A stretch of 64,000 nucleotides of DNA. Source: Actinostola sp. cb2023. Taxonomy: Eukaryota; Cnidaria; Anthozoa; Actiniaria; Actinostolidae. The stretch is taken from contig JAUJYZ010000011.1 in the NCBI GenBank assembly GCA_033675265.1, positions 359,475-423,474 of the forward strand. Direction: 5' to 3'. The notes beneath the pieces were generated by a model. The model worked only from the letters and a program-made list of their open reading frames with translations. It did no database searches and was not told the DNA's origin. Numbering within the stretch: position 1 is the first letter of the stretch; every line of letters begins with the position of its first letter. The translations under genes were made by a program, and so were the position numbers. Shown piece by piece: positions 25,114 through 36,385 of this stretch.

Positions 25114-25291
<178 letters not shown>

Positions 25292-26238
25292 CACTTTATT
25301 TCACGAGGGAATATCAATCTCGTCCCCAGAGCCGTTATTTCTTACTGCGCATGCTCGACGAAAGAACTTGGCTCTGGAAAAGTCCAAAATTTCATGCTTT
25401 GTGATTGGTTCTTAGGAAAACAAAGAAAGAAACCGGAAATGAATTGATATTCCTTCAAAACAAACAGATTGCCATGCCCTCTGATATCTTCTTCTAACTA
25501 ACTGATTGAAAATAAAGATAATTCATAATGTGACCAGGTGGATCAAGGTCCGTTTGGATAGACCGGAGGAACGAGGGAGATTCAGAAGGACGCGATACGC
25601 GGCGCCGAGTGAACACAAAGACAACCACACAGGACGAAGGCTAGCCGGACAGAACTGGTTTATTCAAAGCAAAGATTCGCTTACATAATATGTAGGAAAT
25701 CCATCCTGACACACCAAAAACCTAGTGCCTTTCGGTTTAGACTTGAGCAAGCTATGTGAGCTTCAATAACGATTTCAAATGTAAAAATTAATTTATAACT
25801 AAAACTTCACTTGGCTACAATAACAACCCGATAACAAACCAGTTCACGTATTAATTTATTACCTCATCATCCTTTCTCTCTTAACTTAATTTACTTGATC
25901 CACCATCAAGGAATTCAACAGAGAGACGATACATGACGATAAGCACAGTGCTTTTTTCAGAGTCAGAGGATTGTAATCATAAACGAGCGGCAAACAATGA
26001 AACATTGATAAATGAACGATTTGCCGTATCAAACCAGTGGGTAAACTACTAAAGTATCATTGTTGAGTGTTACAATGTTCTTCATGGCGTCGTATTGCTT
26101 CGTTTTAAGATGAAAGCTTTCATCCAAACCCATTTTCTTGAGGGCAAACAGCTCCGAGAGAGTCCGCCATATTGTTTCCGGTAAGTCTCTTTTATGCGCA
26201 TGTCACAAAATACCCAGATTCTGGGTTCCGGTCATTGG

Positions 26239-28163
26239 ACTTTTCCACAATCTCGTCCCCAGAGCCTGCGTTACTTTCGGCCAGCGACGAGAACGTAGGC
26301 TCTGGCATAATCCATTTTTTGGGAACAGGATTTCTTGTTCTTCCGGTTTTAGAGCGCATGCGCAAGTTAGCTGGGCAGTTGGTTGTTGTCGATTCAAATT
26401 GTCGATTCAGTTTCAGTGGAATCCTTCGAAAGGTTTCATTAGGGAATAGAGTATGCTTTAAAAGCACTTGGTAAAGAAGATACAACAGTGAAAGAAGCGC
26501 AGAGTCTGAAGTCTTTATTAAAAGCAGTGGTTTTACAGCAGAAGGATACGCGAACAGTTCTTCCTACGGGTTTATATTTACTCGTGTCTACTTTACATAT
26601 CAGTTAATTATTTGAATCTATCATCTTCATCTTCTCTAGTTATTGTTGTCTCTCCTTCAAATGCATTTCTTTTGAATCTTTCGCCTTCGTAAGCACCTCG
26701 ATTGGCACCGCCTTTCAGTTGCTAGCCTAAAGAATATTAGATTTACGATCGACATATGTTCTTTGAATAACCATCACTCTTAAGGATACGGTTCACCTTG
26801 GCGGGTACGTCTCGGAAAACATTTTTAATTTCCTTATTATTTGACCAATTCCCATCAACTTTACATCATTTTAAAGCTAATAGAATGAAGATCGCTATAA
26901 TACCGTGATATTTTCTTTTAAATTAAAAATGGAGACGTCGCGGGTCATTGTTTTGAAAACGACCGTCTCCGTTTGACCGAATTAATAGACCTTGCGTTAC
27001 ATCCGACTCTATTGATCTTTATACCATATTAATCACGACACTTTGACCTGTCAAACCGTGTCAGGCTTTTGTCATATTCGATGTCGATCAAAAGTTATCT
27101 TAGTTGAAGTTTAATCAATCATAAATGTTGTTTCTTCTTCAGTTAACACGTTATAACTTTTGAGCAAAAATCAAAATCAAAAATCCCTGACACGGTTTTT
27201 ATCTTCAGTTAGTCTGCTAACTTGTGTCAAAGTTTTAGCAAAATCCATCAAATCTAAGTACCCTATTAATTCAAAAATATCTTGGTAACTTTGCGAAAAC
27301 TCAACAAGGAGAAAATGACCTTTGAAAATTTGCAAAACATTGTCACGCCCACTTCCTGCAACGGACACCATGCCATCCAATCACGTTCATCCTTCACCAC
27401 ATTGTTTACATTGAGGACGCAGAAATAGTAAGGTCGTATTACTTATTGCTCTCGTTTGCGCTCAAACTTCAAAGTCTTCGCGAGGCTGCCTGCTACGATC
27501 GTAAAATAATAATATTCCGCAATCAAAAAAAGCGAAAACCATCAAATAGGGACAGGATCTAGAGAAGGTACCGAAAGAAGCATTACAGGACTCCCGGTCC
27601 TAATGGGATTATGACACCAAAGACGTTGTGTTTAGAAATCAGAAATCCGTGTTTCTTGCGAATATCTCGTAAATAAAAAACATTTTCAACCAGAAAACAC
27701 TAAAAAATGAAATTTCGATATGAAATCCATCCGTTAGTGACAAAAACAAAAAATCGTCAAACTTTTTCCACTCAAGGTGAACCGTATCCTTAAGCTTCGT
27801 GTAAATTTTGAGCTTCGTTTGAAAACTTTCCAAGACACTTCGAGATACATATAAGCTTAGATAAACTGGATTTTTCTCTGTGCTTAGATATTTTAATATT
27901 GCAGATCAAGGCGACATATGTTTAAAATAACATGTCAATGAAACCGTTGAAAAATGTTAATTTTTGTTTTGAACGGAAGTTGGGACACCGGGTTGTTTTG
28001 ACAACTTTCATTGGATATATTTCATTTCCGGAATCTTGCGCGTGCGTAGTTTCTAAAATGGAATAGCCAATCAAATTGTCCCAAAAATGGATTATGCCAG
28101 AGCCTACGTTCTCGTCGCTGGCCGAAAGTAACGCAGGCTCTGGGGACGAGATTGACTTTTCCA
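26239..28163. mobile_element. Nested related element with 9-bp target duplication
   Basis: It is bounded by CAATCTCGTCCCCAGAGCC and its complement (26248 and 28154) and flanked by the exact direct repeat ACTTTTCCA (26239-26247 and 28155-28163). The same ends as its host element show both belong to one family. Its arms extend about 90 bp, through the GGCATAATCCATTTTT block. Confidence 0.82.
26780..27793. mobile_element. TTAA-flanked element, family 2, innermost nest
   Basis: TTAA-GGATACGGTTCACCTTG at 26780 and CAAGGTGAACCGTATCC-TTAA ending at 27793 form a perfect 17-bp terminal inverted repeat with TTAA on both sides, about 1.0 kb apart. This fits a piggyBac-like non-autonomous element. No transposase domain is seen. 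Confidence 0.75.
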
Positions 28164-28233
28164 GAGCCAAGTTCTTTCGTCGAGCATGCGCAGTAAGAAA
28201 TAACGGCTCTGGGGACGAGATTGGAGGGAATAC

Positions 28234-28970
28234 ATATTACAGCTTAAGCTGAAAAACTTATGGCCCTCCCAATCTAAAAAGTATATATAATCTTAAAAAT
28301 TCAGGCTGGAACGACGCTCTGCGTCGTAAGCGTTCACTCGGCGGGCTTCAGCAATGAGCCTTCGGTTTTCTCAGTGACACAGAGCGCATGCGCCTTGGTA
28401 CCCATTTGGCGATTTAATATTAATAATATTTATTTATTTATATAGCGCTATTTCCGGTAGTTCAATAGCGCTTTACAATGGATTAAAAATAATGTGGCCA
28501 TAAGAAAAAGAAAGCCCATTTTTCACCACAGGCAGCCCACCGAGTAATTATAACAGTAATCACCGCTGTACCGATAGTGAGTTATAATAGAGCAGATTTC
28601 GTATGACTGTGAAAAACTTATCAGTGGCACAGACGTGCTGTAGCCTCCTCCGCAGGCAACTCTAAAATACTAAAACTATATCAGATGGGTTTCCTGTGGC
28701 GCTGCATCGAACAGAGGGAGACTACAGGGATCCCAAAAATCCCAAAAAGCAAAAGGGATCCCAATGGGTTTGCCTGCGGAGGAGGCTAGACGTGCCGTGC
28801 CCGTGATGATTATATTTAGGATTTCGAATGAATCCGTGCCGTGACCATGCCGTGCGCCGTGGTTTTTCACAGTCATACGAAATCTGCTCTATATATTTCA
28901 CTGCTCTATATATTTTCTTGGCAAATCATCATTATCAATGACGTACGTTCGTTTCTTTTATTGTATTTTT
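28234..28970. other. BTB copy A intron remainder
   Basis: It contains a dispersed AATATTTATTTATTTATATA / GCGCTATTTCCGG block (28425-28490). It also has an inverted pair around CCTCCTCCGCAGGCAA and TTTGCCTGCGGAGGAGGCTA (28646-28790), and GTGCCGTGCCCGTG-type repeats (28790-28860). I see no gene. Confidence 0.5.
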
Positions 28971-29550
28971 CTAATAGCCCACAATGTTGGATATATCTAC
29001 GCACTGGCTAAAGAGTTCCACGTAGAAAGCGTGCTTGAGGCTTGCACATCGTACCGTTGTGTTTCTCTGAAGAACTTAAGTGTAAAAAAAAATCAAAAAC
29101 CTCAAGTTCCTTGAAGACTTGGACGCGAAAACCCTTCGAGAGATCCTGCTCCCAAAAGCTGAGCGTCTGGAGGAGTGCATTGTGGGGATCATACCGCAAC
29201 TACTCGGGTTTATCGATTGTGCAGTGTATTTGTCATCAAAAATCCCTGACGAAGCCGGAAACATAATGTCTGGAAAGCCAAATTTATGTGCATTACACTA
29301 TGATGTTCATACTAAGAAGGCTAAGGGTAATTTTAATACATTTGACAAATTAGTAGGAAGACTTAAATGCGAAGTGTGTGTGTCAATGTTGAATGAACTG
29401 GAACAGAACTGCTATTATGATGCTATTGTCGACCGGTATTCATATTCAACCGTACGCCAATGCCATTACAGTTCCAGTAATATCGTGTTCAATAGAAATA
29501 TCGCGAAAGTTTTTCAAGAAATGTCTGCACTATTGGAAAGTTCCAAATAA

Positions 29551-30480
29551 GCAGTTGCTGCCACCAATTAATGTGCAGAAAAATATCAGGAATGGTTATA
29601 ATTAGTATCTCTGCACACTAGTTCTACTTAGCCACATCCCTTCCTCTCCCCTGTGCGTCGACGTATTGTTCAGTTTTTCTTTTTTTCAAAACGTTCACTG
29701 AAAACGTCATACACAATGTGAGCCGACATTGCAGGCATGTTGTCACTGCCTACGTGAATGTAGTCCAATCACGTGACATTCAGTTATACTTTGCGCCATT
29801 TCTTCATTGGGGAAGATACGTTCAGTTATTTGATTAGATTTCCTCGGAACTACGAAATGTGAGTTTTCCTCAAGTGTGAAACAGCCGACTCAATTTTGTA
29901 ATTCTTTGTTACTTTGTTTGTTTGTTGTCGTTAATTCTTGTTTTTATTAAAGTATTATAAAGATTTAGTTAATAATATATGTTGATAAAGAAACCTTGAG
30001 CTTGTACTTGGTCATTATGTATACTAGGCAGCTGCATTGTGTAACATTTTAGCAAGAGTTTTAGCATTTGTAAACATAAAATATTAGCTTTACAAAATTA
30101 TTATTATTAACCCAAACTCAGCTCCATACTGACATTTCTTTGTATTTTATGATCAAAATATCTGAACGGTTTGTTCAGATAACAGCTCTGCATTGAAGAA
30201 AACTAGTCAAACCGCAATCAATCCTAAGTACAAATAATGTAAGAAAACTCCCGTTCACACAAACGTTTAGCTTCATAGAAATAAAATAATTCAAGACATT
30301 TTAAAAACATGAACAAATGTGGAGCGAAGCCGTGATGATTGTTTGGGTTGAGTACGTGACGTCACTAACACCTCTAAAGATTCACCAAAATGTATTCCCA
30401 TTGGAATGTCTGAGAAAAAAACGAACCAGTGATTGTATGGGTCTTTATTTCAGTGAAGTTTCAGCTATAAATCAAATTTT
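29551..30480. other. 3' flank of BTB copy A
   Basis: It is homologous to 33994-34900 behind copy B, including TTAAAGTATTATAAAGATTT and the AACGGTTTGTTCAGATAACA block. It probably contains the 3' untranslated region. No further gene is evident. Confidence 0.5.
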
Positions 30481-31559
30481 GAACGATTTGGGTATGGAAC
30501 TTGGAACAAGCGTTTTGCGTCTTGAATAGCCGTATCCCGGCGAGCGATCCGATGAATATGATTATTTATTATTATTATGGTAATTTTAGAGTGATTTGCA
30601 GACCATGAGGTATTTTCTGGGGTGGGAAATTTTTCACGGTTTGGTATTTTTTTGAGTATTTTTACCCCCTGGGTGGGTGGGCTAGTCAGTGCAACCACAC
30701 TATGCGAACAAATACTGATTTGAACTGAAGACAGGAACTCACACTGAATGATCAGTATACTGAAGAAAGGAAACATATTGAATTCGGATGACAATACGTT
30801 TGCATATGCATATAATGTTCTTACTGATTGATAATTACGCGAATTTGTACTTAAATTGTCGTCCATTTTCTGTTCGACAAGATGGCAGCAAGCTCTGACG
30901 AATTCGGGGACCACTAATTATTATTTTTTACTTTACATTGGTATTTTAATGTTGTACCCATGCCATCTTTTTCCTCACCCCCTCCCCCCTCCCCCCACCC
31001 TTCACTCTCTCCACCCGCCATAAATAAATATTTAGAGGTTGGACTACCTGTGGTATATCACGTGATTTCTGAGAAAAGTCAAAAATCATTTGCATATGAA
31101 CTGCAGCGAGAAACCGAGAAACAATTTGCAAAAAAGGTAGGTTTTTACCTGAGAGTAACAACAATAGAATGTACATACATACATACATACTTTATTTAGT
31201 ACCATATAAACACAAATATTACATATGTAGTTAGACAGACTAATGAATTACTTTACCCGGCATGACAAGAATTCAGTCTGAATCGAAGGAATTTGTTACA
31301 TCTTTCACGTTCAGACTACCCTGGGTTCCAGAGGCCAGGCCCTAGGAGCTCACAATCGAACGTAATCAAACATTTCGATTAGCCTCCCCCGCAGGCTTTT
31401 TTAGGTCACGCATTCCACCCCCATGCATGAATGCGTGACGGCCCCTAAAAAAGCCTGCGGAGGAGGCTAGTGTTCGATTGGCTCCAATCGATCCTAAATT
31501 TCAATCGAACGTAATCAGAATGGGGGTAATACTATTTGATTACACAGAATCAGTTCAAT

Positions 31560-33087
31560 ATGGCAGAGGGAGCAGCATGCAAACAGAGAAGTAAGAGCAA
31601 AGAAAGTGCAAAAGAAGTGGACGTCGATTTTACTGAAGCAGGTTAAAGATCAGAGTACAAATGTTTGTTGTTAATCGGTATCGATTAGTAGCTTCCATTA
31701 TACTCGGCAATGCACCATTATTTCCTTGTCCTTTCCTAGTGCTGCCTTCTGCGTTCCTCCCTCTCTCCATTTCTCTCTCTCTCAACCTTTCCCTCTAACT
31801 CTTTCTTCCTGCCTTTGTTTCTTCGCGTCTTTCACTTTTGCTTCGCTGGGGGAAAAAGCGCGCGCTTTTCAAACCTTGGAAATTCTTTGGAAATCTTCAA
31901 CTTCCAAGGTTTTGGACTTTTCCAAAGAATTTTAAGGTTCGGAAATTAGTTGGAAATTGAACTTTCCAATCAGTGAATTTCCAAGGTTTAAGAGCCTGCG
32001 ATTTTTCCAGTGCTTGCATGCATCCTTCTTTTCATCTTTCTAAAACATTGTCACTAATTACTTCCAACTGACTTCTCTTCTCGATCTGTTTTCTTTCCAT
32101 GCAGCTTCACTTACGGCTTTATCTCTCTCTCTGGTTTTGTACTCCAGGTTTAACTGATCTTCATCTCGATGAAGCTGCAACTCAGCATGAATTTTCAAAC
32201 TCCTGGAAAAACAGTGACACAGTTTTAATCATCGAAGGCCAAAACCTCCACGTTCACCGAGTTATCCTTGAGATGGCGTCACCTGTTTTCCAAACCATGT
32301 TTTCACAACGAGCAGAAGATGCTCAGGGAAACGAGATTAGTTTTCCTGGGAAAAAAGTCGTAGAATTTGTTGACTTTTTGAGACATATTTACCCACAGTT
32401 TTCAAGAAAACTAACAAGTAAGTTAATGATCATGTAGTCAAAATGGTGATGATGATGTCTGGGGATGAGTGGGGGCTGGGTATGGGGATGAACAAGGTAT
32501 TTTCGAGTAGGGATGTGCCGCGTCCGGGAACTCCAACACCCTGATCCTATGTCATCCTTGCCTCGGTTAGGCTTTCCCTCTATTCAAGTGACGTCCTGGA
32601 ATGACTTCATCGATTGTCCCTCATTACACAACGCTAACTCGTCCTCAGGTCTTCGCACTCGGTTATTCTGACCCATTTCAAAAATATCACTGATCTGGAA
32701 GATAGCCTCCTCCGCACGCAACCCTTTTTGCGAGGCCGAAGAATCCCTTTCCCATCTTGTCTCCGATTTCTTTATTTGGAGTTGCATGCGGAGGAGGCCA
32801 TCTACGACGGCGACGTCAACCGGAAATGTAAATAACTTCTGTTGGTTTTCCCTGTGGATGAAGCAACCTCACAGGCTTAGGCTAGGACTAAATCTCTAAT
32901 GTACGAAATTCCGAACAAAAGTTATTTAGACGCGCTCTATATATAAGCGTTCATTCGCCGGGCTTCAGCACGGAGCCTTCGGTTTCCTCAGCATTTCCTC
33001 TGTACCCACAGTTGGCAATTTGAGGCGACGAGAAAAAACAATAAAAGCCAGGGCCGTACACAGCACAGGGGCAGGGGGCAGTTGCCC

Positions 33088-33127
<40 letters not shown>

Positions 33128-33201
33128 TAGCAAGGCGAAAAATATACCAAAAAGTACTGAGAACTGTACTATTTATATTTATTTTTTGCTGTTACATACG
33201 T

Positions 33202-33236
<35 letters not shown>

Positions 33237-33993
33237 TTGAATTTTGGGTTATGTACGGCCCTGAAAGCTAGGCGTACCTCAGGTAGCCCGCCGAGTAATC
33301 ATATCAGAATTCACCGCTGTACTGATATAGTGTTTATATATTTTCTTGGCAAGTCATTATCATCAAATGTCTGCACTAGTTCCTTTTATTGTATTTTTTT
33401 TTCCAATAGCCCACAATGTTGGATACATCTACGCACTGGCTAAAGAGTTCCACGTGGAAAGCGTGCTTGAGACTTGCACATCGTATCATTATGCTGCTGT
33501 GAAGAACTTAAGTGTAAAAGAATTCAAAAACATCGAGTTCCTTGAAGACTTGGACGCGAAAACCCTTCGCGATATCCTGCTCCCAAAAGCTGAGCGTCTG
33601 GAGGAGTGCATTGTGGGGATCATACCGCAGCTACTCGGGTTTATCGATTGTGCAGTGTATACGACATCAAGAATCCCTGACGAAGTGATGAGGAAGGAGC
33701 GCATAATGTGTGGAAAGCCAAATTTATGTGCATTACACTATGATGTTCATACTAAGAAGGCTAAGGGTACTTTTGATACATTTGACAAATTAGTAGGAAG
33801 ACTTAAATGCGAAGTGTGTGTGTCAATGTTGAATGAACTGGAAAAGAACTGCTATTACTTTCCTATTGGTGTAGGACGCCAATGCCATTACAGTTCCAGT
33901 AATATCGTGTTCAATAGAAATATCGCGAAAGTTTTTCAAGAAATGTCTGCACTATTGGAAAGTTCCAAATATGCAGTTGCTACCACCAATTAA
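31560..33993 (+). CDS. BTB-domain protein, copy B (intact)
   Basis: Three exons: 31560-31641, 32148-32417 and 33410-33993, all phase-matched (82+270+584 nt), giving 311 residues without interruption. Residues 1-27 are a charged leader. About 28-118 form a BTB/POZ domain (DTVLIIEGQNLHVHRVILEM, then ASPVFQTMF; EISFPGKKVVEFVDFLRHIYP), an interaction or dimerisation module often used by Cullin-3 adaptors and transcription factors. The remainder (YIYALAKEFHVESVLETCTS, then LEDLDAKTLRDILLPKAERL) is BACK-like helical sequence, followed by a Cys/His-rich tail (LCALHY ... CEVC ... RQCHY). No kelch or zinc-finger array is present. Exon 1 uses an unusual donor, GTTAAA. Partner and function are unknown. 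It is the only copy of the three with an open frame throughout. Confidence 0.78.
33048..33264. mobile_element. hAT-like MITE with two poly(C) runs
   Basis: The ends CAGGGCCGTACACAGC and GGTTATGTACGGCCCTG form short terminal inverted repeats resembling hAT termini, with AAAGC on both sides. Two poly(C) runs (33089-33127, 39 C; 33206-33236, 31 C) take up a third of the element. It lies in intron 2 of BTB copy B. Confidence 0.6.
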
Positions 33994-34367
33994 TGTGCAG
34001 AAAAATATCAGGAATGGTTATAATTAGTATCTCTGCACACTAGTTCTACTTAGCCACATCCCTTCCTCTCCCCTGTGCGGCGTATTGTTAGGTTTCTCAA
34101 AACGTTTACTGAAAACGAATACACAATGTGAGCCGACATTGCAGGCATGTTGTCACTGTCTACGATTAGTTATTTGATTAGATTTCCTCGGAACTACGAA
34201 ATGTGAGTTTTCCTCAAGTGTGAAAAAGCCGACTTAATTTTGTAATTCTTTGTTACTTTGTTTGTTTGTTGTCGTTAATTCTTGTTTTTATTAAAGTATT
34301 ATAAAGATTTAGTTAATGTTGATAAAGAAACCTTGAGCTTGCATGTATACTTGGTCATTATGTATAC

Positions 34368-34668
34368 ACCTATTTCAAAAAAGGTTGTCGAGGACATCAG
34401 TCCATAGGCGATAGGTTATACGTCGTTCCAAGACCCAACTGCATTATGGTAACAGCTTGAATAGCCAAAGATAGCACTTCCTGTATGAAAAGCTGAATGA
34501 TATCGTAACTATTTGAATTCAATCATGCCAAGACAAATTTTGAATCGAATTTTCTCTGGCATCCACGACATTCAAGCTGTTACCATAATGCAATTCGGTC
34601 TTGGAACGACCTATAGCCTATCGCCTATGGACTGATGTCTTCGACAACCTTTTTTGAAATAGGTGTAT
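34368..34668. mobile_element. 300-bp palindrome in the BTB copy B 3' flank
   Basis: ACACCTATTTCAAAAAAGGT and its complement form the ends, and the arms extend about 130 bp (GCTGTTACCATAATGCA on both sides). The matching position behind copy A (near 30020) is uninterrupted, so this is an insertion specific to copy B. Confidence 0.85.
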
Positions 34669-35186
34669 ATGACTAGGCTGCATTGTGTAACATTTTAGCA
34701 AGCTAAGAGTTTTAGCATTTGTAAACACACTGAAATAAAATATTAGCTTTACAAAATTATTATTAACCCAAACTCAGCTCCAAACTGACATTTCTTTGCA
34801 TTTTATGATCAAAATATCTGAACGGTTTGTTCAGATAACAGCTCTGCACTGAAGAAAACTAGTCAAACAATCAATCCTAAGCACATGTAAGGTAAGAAAA
34901 CTCCTTCACACAAATGTTTAGCTTAACTTCATAGAAATAAAATAATTCAAGACATTCAACATGAACAAATGTATGGAGCGAAGCCGTGATGATTGTTTGA
35001 GTTGAGTACGTGACGTCACTAACACCTCTAGCGCGTTAACGATTCATCAAAATGTATCTGACTTGGCTCTGGAATCACTGAGAAAAAAACGCACCAGTGA
35101 TTGAATGGCCGGGGTCTTTGACATTAATATGTTTCAGTGAAGTTTCAGCTAAATCAAATTTTGAACGATTTGGGTATGAAACTTGG

Positions 35187-35189
<3 letters not shown>

Positions 35190-35218
<29 letters not shown>

Positions 35219-35420
35219 AGGGGCACTAAGGGTATTTTTGGCTATAGGGGTGAGCCGCGGACACCTCAAAACCCTGACCCTATCCCAGACCTAAAATTTT
35301 GATTTTCCATACCCTATTCCAGACTAAAGCTTTAAAATGTATACCCTATCCCAGACTAAAGCATAAAAATGTATACCCTATCCCAGATTGAAAGCGTGCT
35401 AAAGGGATATGTAAACTGAC
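35190..35420. repeat. poly(G) and CCCTATCCCAGACTAAAGC repeats
   Basis: A 29-base G run (35190-35218) leads into about three direct repeats of a 36-bp unit ATACCCTATCCCAGACTAAA and ends in a C10 run. It is an insertion near the left end of BTB duplicon C. Related CCCTGACCCTA / GATCCTAT sequence also occurs at 20120-20220, 24850-24980 and 39480-39550. Confidence 0.7.
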
Positions 35421-36385
35421 CCCCCCCCCCTGAACTTGGAACAAGCGTTTTGCGTCTTGAATTGCCGTATCCCCGGGAGCGATCCGATTGTTAGATTATT
35501 CATTATTATTATGGTAATTTTAGCTAGTGATTTGTAGCCCATGAGGTATTTTCTGGGGTGCGGAATATTTCACGGTTTGGTATTTTTTAGGATACTTTTT
35601 ACCCCCGGGTAAATTAGTCAATGCAAGTACACTATGCGAACAAATACCATTGGTTCCACTTGAGTTTTGATCATTTTCTGACGTCATTTCTATGCATGGT
35701 CGAAAAGAGTACAGACCATTTTTTATGGCTACAAACCGGCAGATAATTCATATCTGCCAATTCATTATTGCTTATTACTAGCAAAGAAATATATATATGA
35801 CGCAGCAGCAAAAGAAGAAAAATATTTTCTTAAAGTTTATTTAACGAGTTTGAAATTGAAAATAACAAATGAAAAACGAAAAATTCGAGACCATGTGAAC
35901 AATATATGTTAAATGTGCAATATTGTAACTGTACAACTCATACCCATACTCATTGTAAATACAATTTATGAATCATTATTAAAAAAAAAGAAAAGCGACT
36001 TCAATTTGTTAATTCGACAAGATGGCAGCAAGTTCTAGTAATTGTAAACCATAGCATCCAAAACGGAAGCCTGCACACGGTCGCACGCGCGTCTGCTTTA
36101 GGAGGCTAAACGAATTCGGGGACCCCTAGTCCTATTTTAAAGTTTTTTTTACTCTACATTGGTATTTAGATGTTGTACCCATGAGATGTTTTTCCTCACC
36201 CCCTCCCCCCACCCCTCACTCTCACCACCCTCCATAAATAAATATCTAGAGGTTGGACTACCTGTGGCATATCACGTGATTTCTGAGAAAAGTCAAAACT
36301 CATTTGCATATCAACTGCAGCGAGAAACCGAAAAACAATTTGCAAAAAAAGGTAGGTTTTTACCTGAGAGTAAACTGCAATATAG

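Larger units (their letters stand above)
25305..28233. mobile_element. 2.9-kb terminal-inverted-repeat element hosting further insertions
   Basis: Ends CAATCTCGTCCCCAGAGCCG and CGGCTCTGGGGACGAGATTG (25315 and 28223) with arms of about 65 bp. It is flanked by GAGGGAATAT (25305-25314) and GAGGGAATAC (28224-28233), a roughly 10-bp target duplication. A related element (26248-28154) is inserted inside it. No transposase was recognised. TSDs of 9-10 bp fit Mutator-like non-autonomous elements. Confidence 0.75.
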
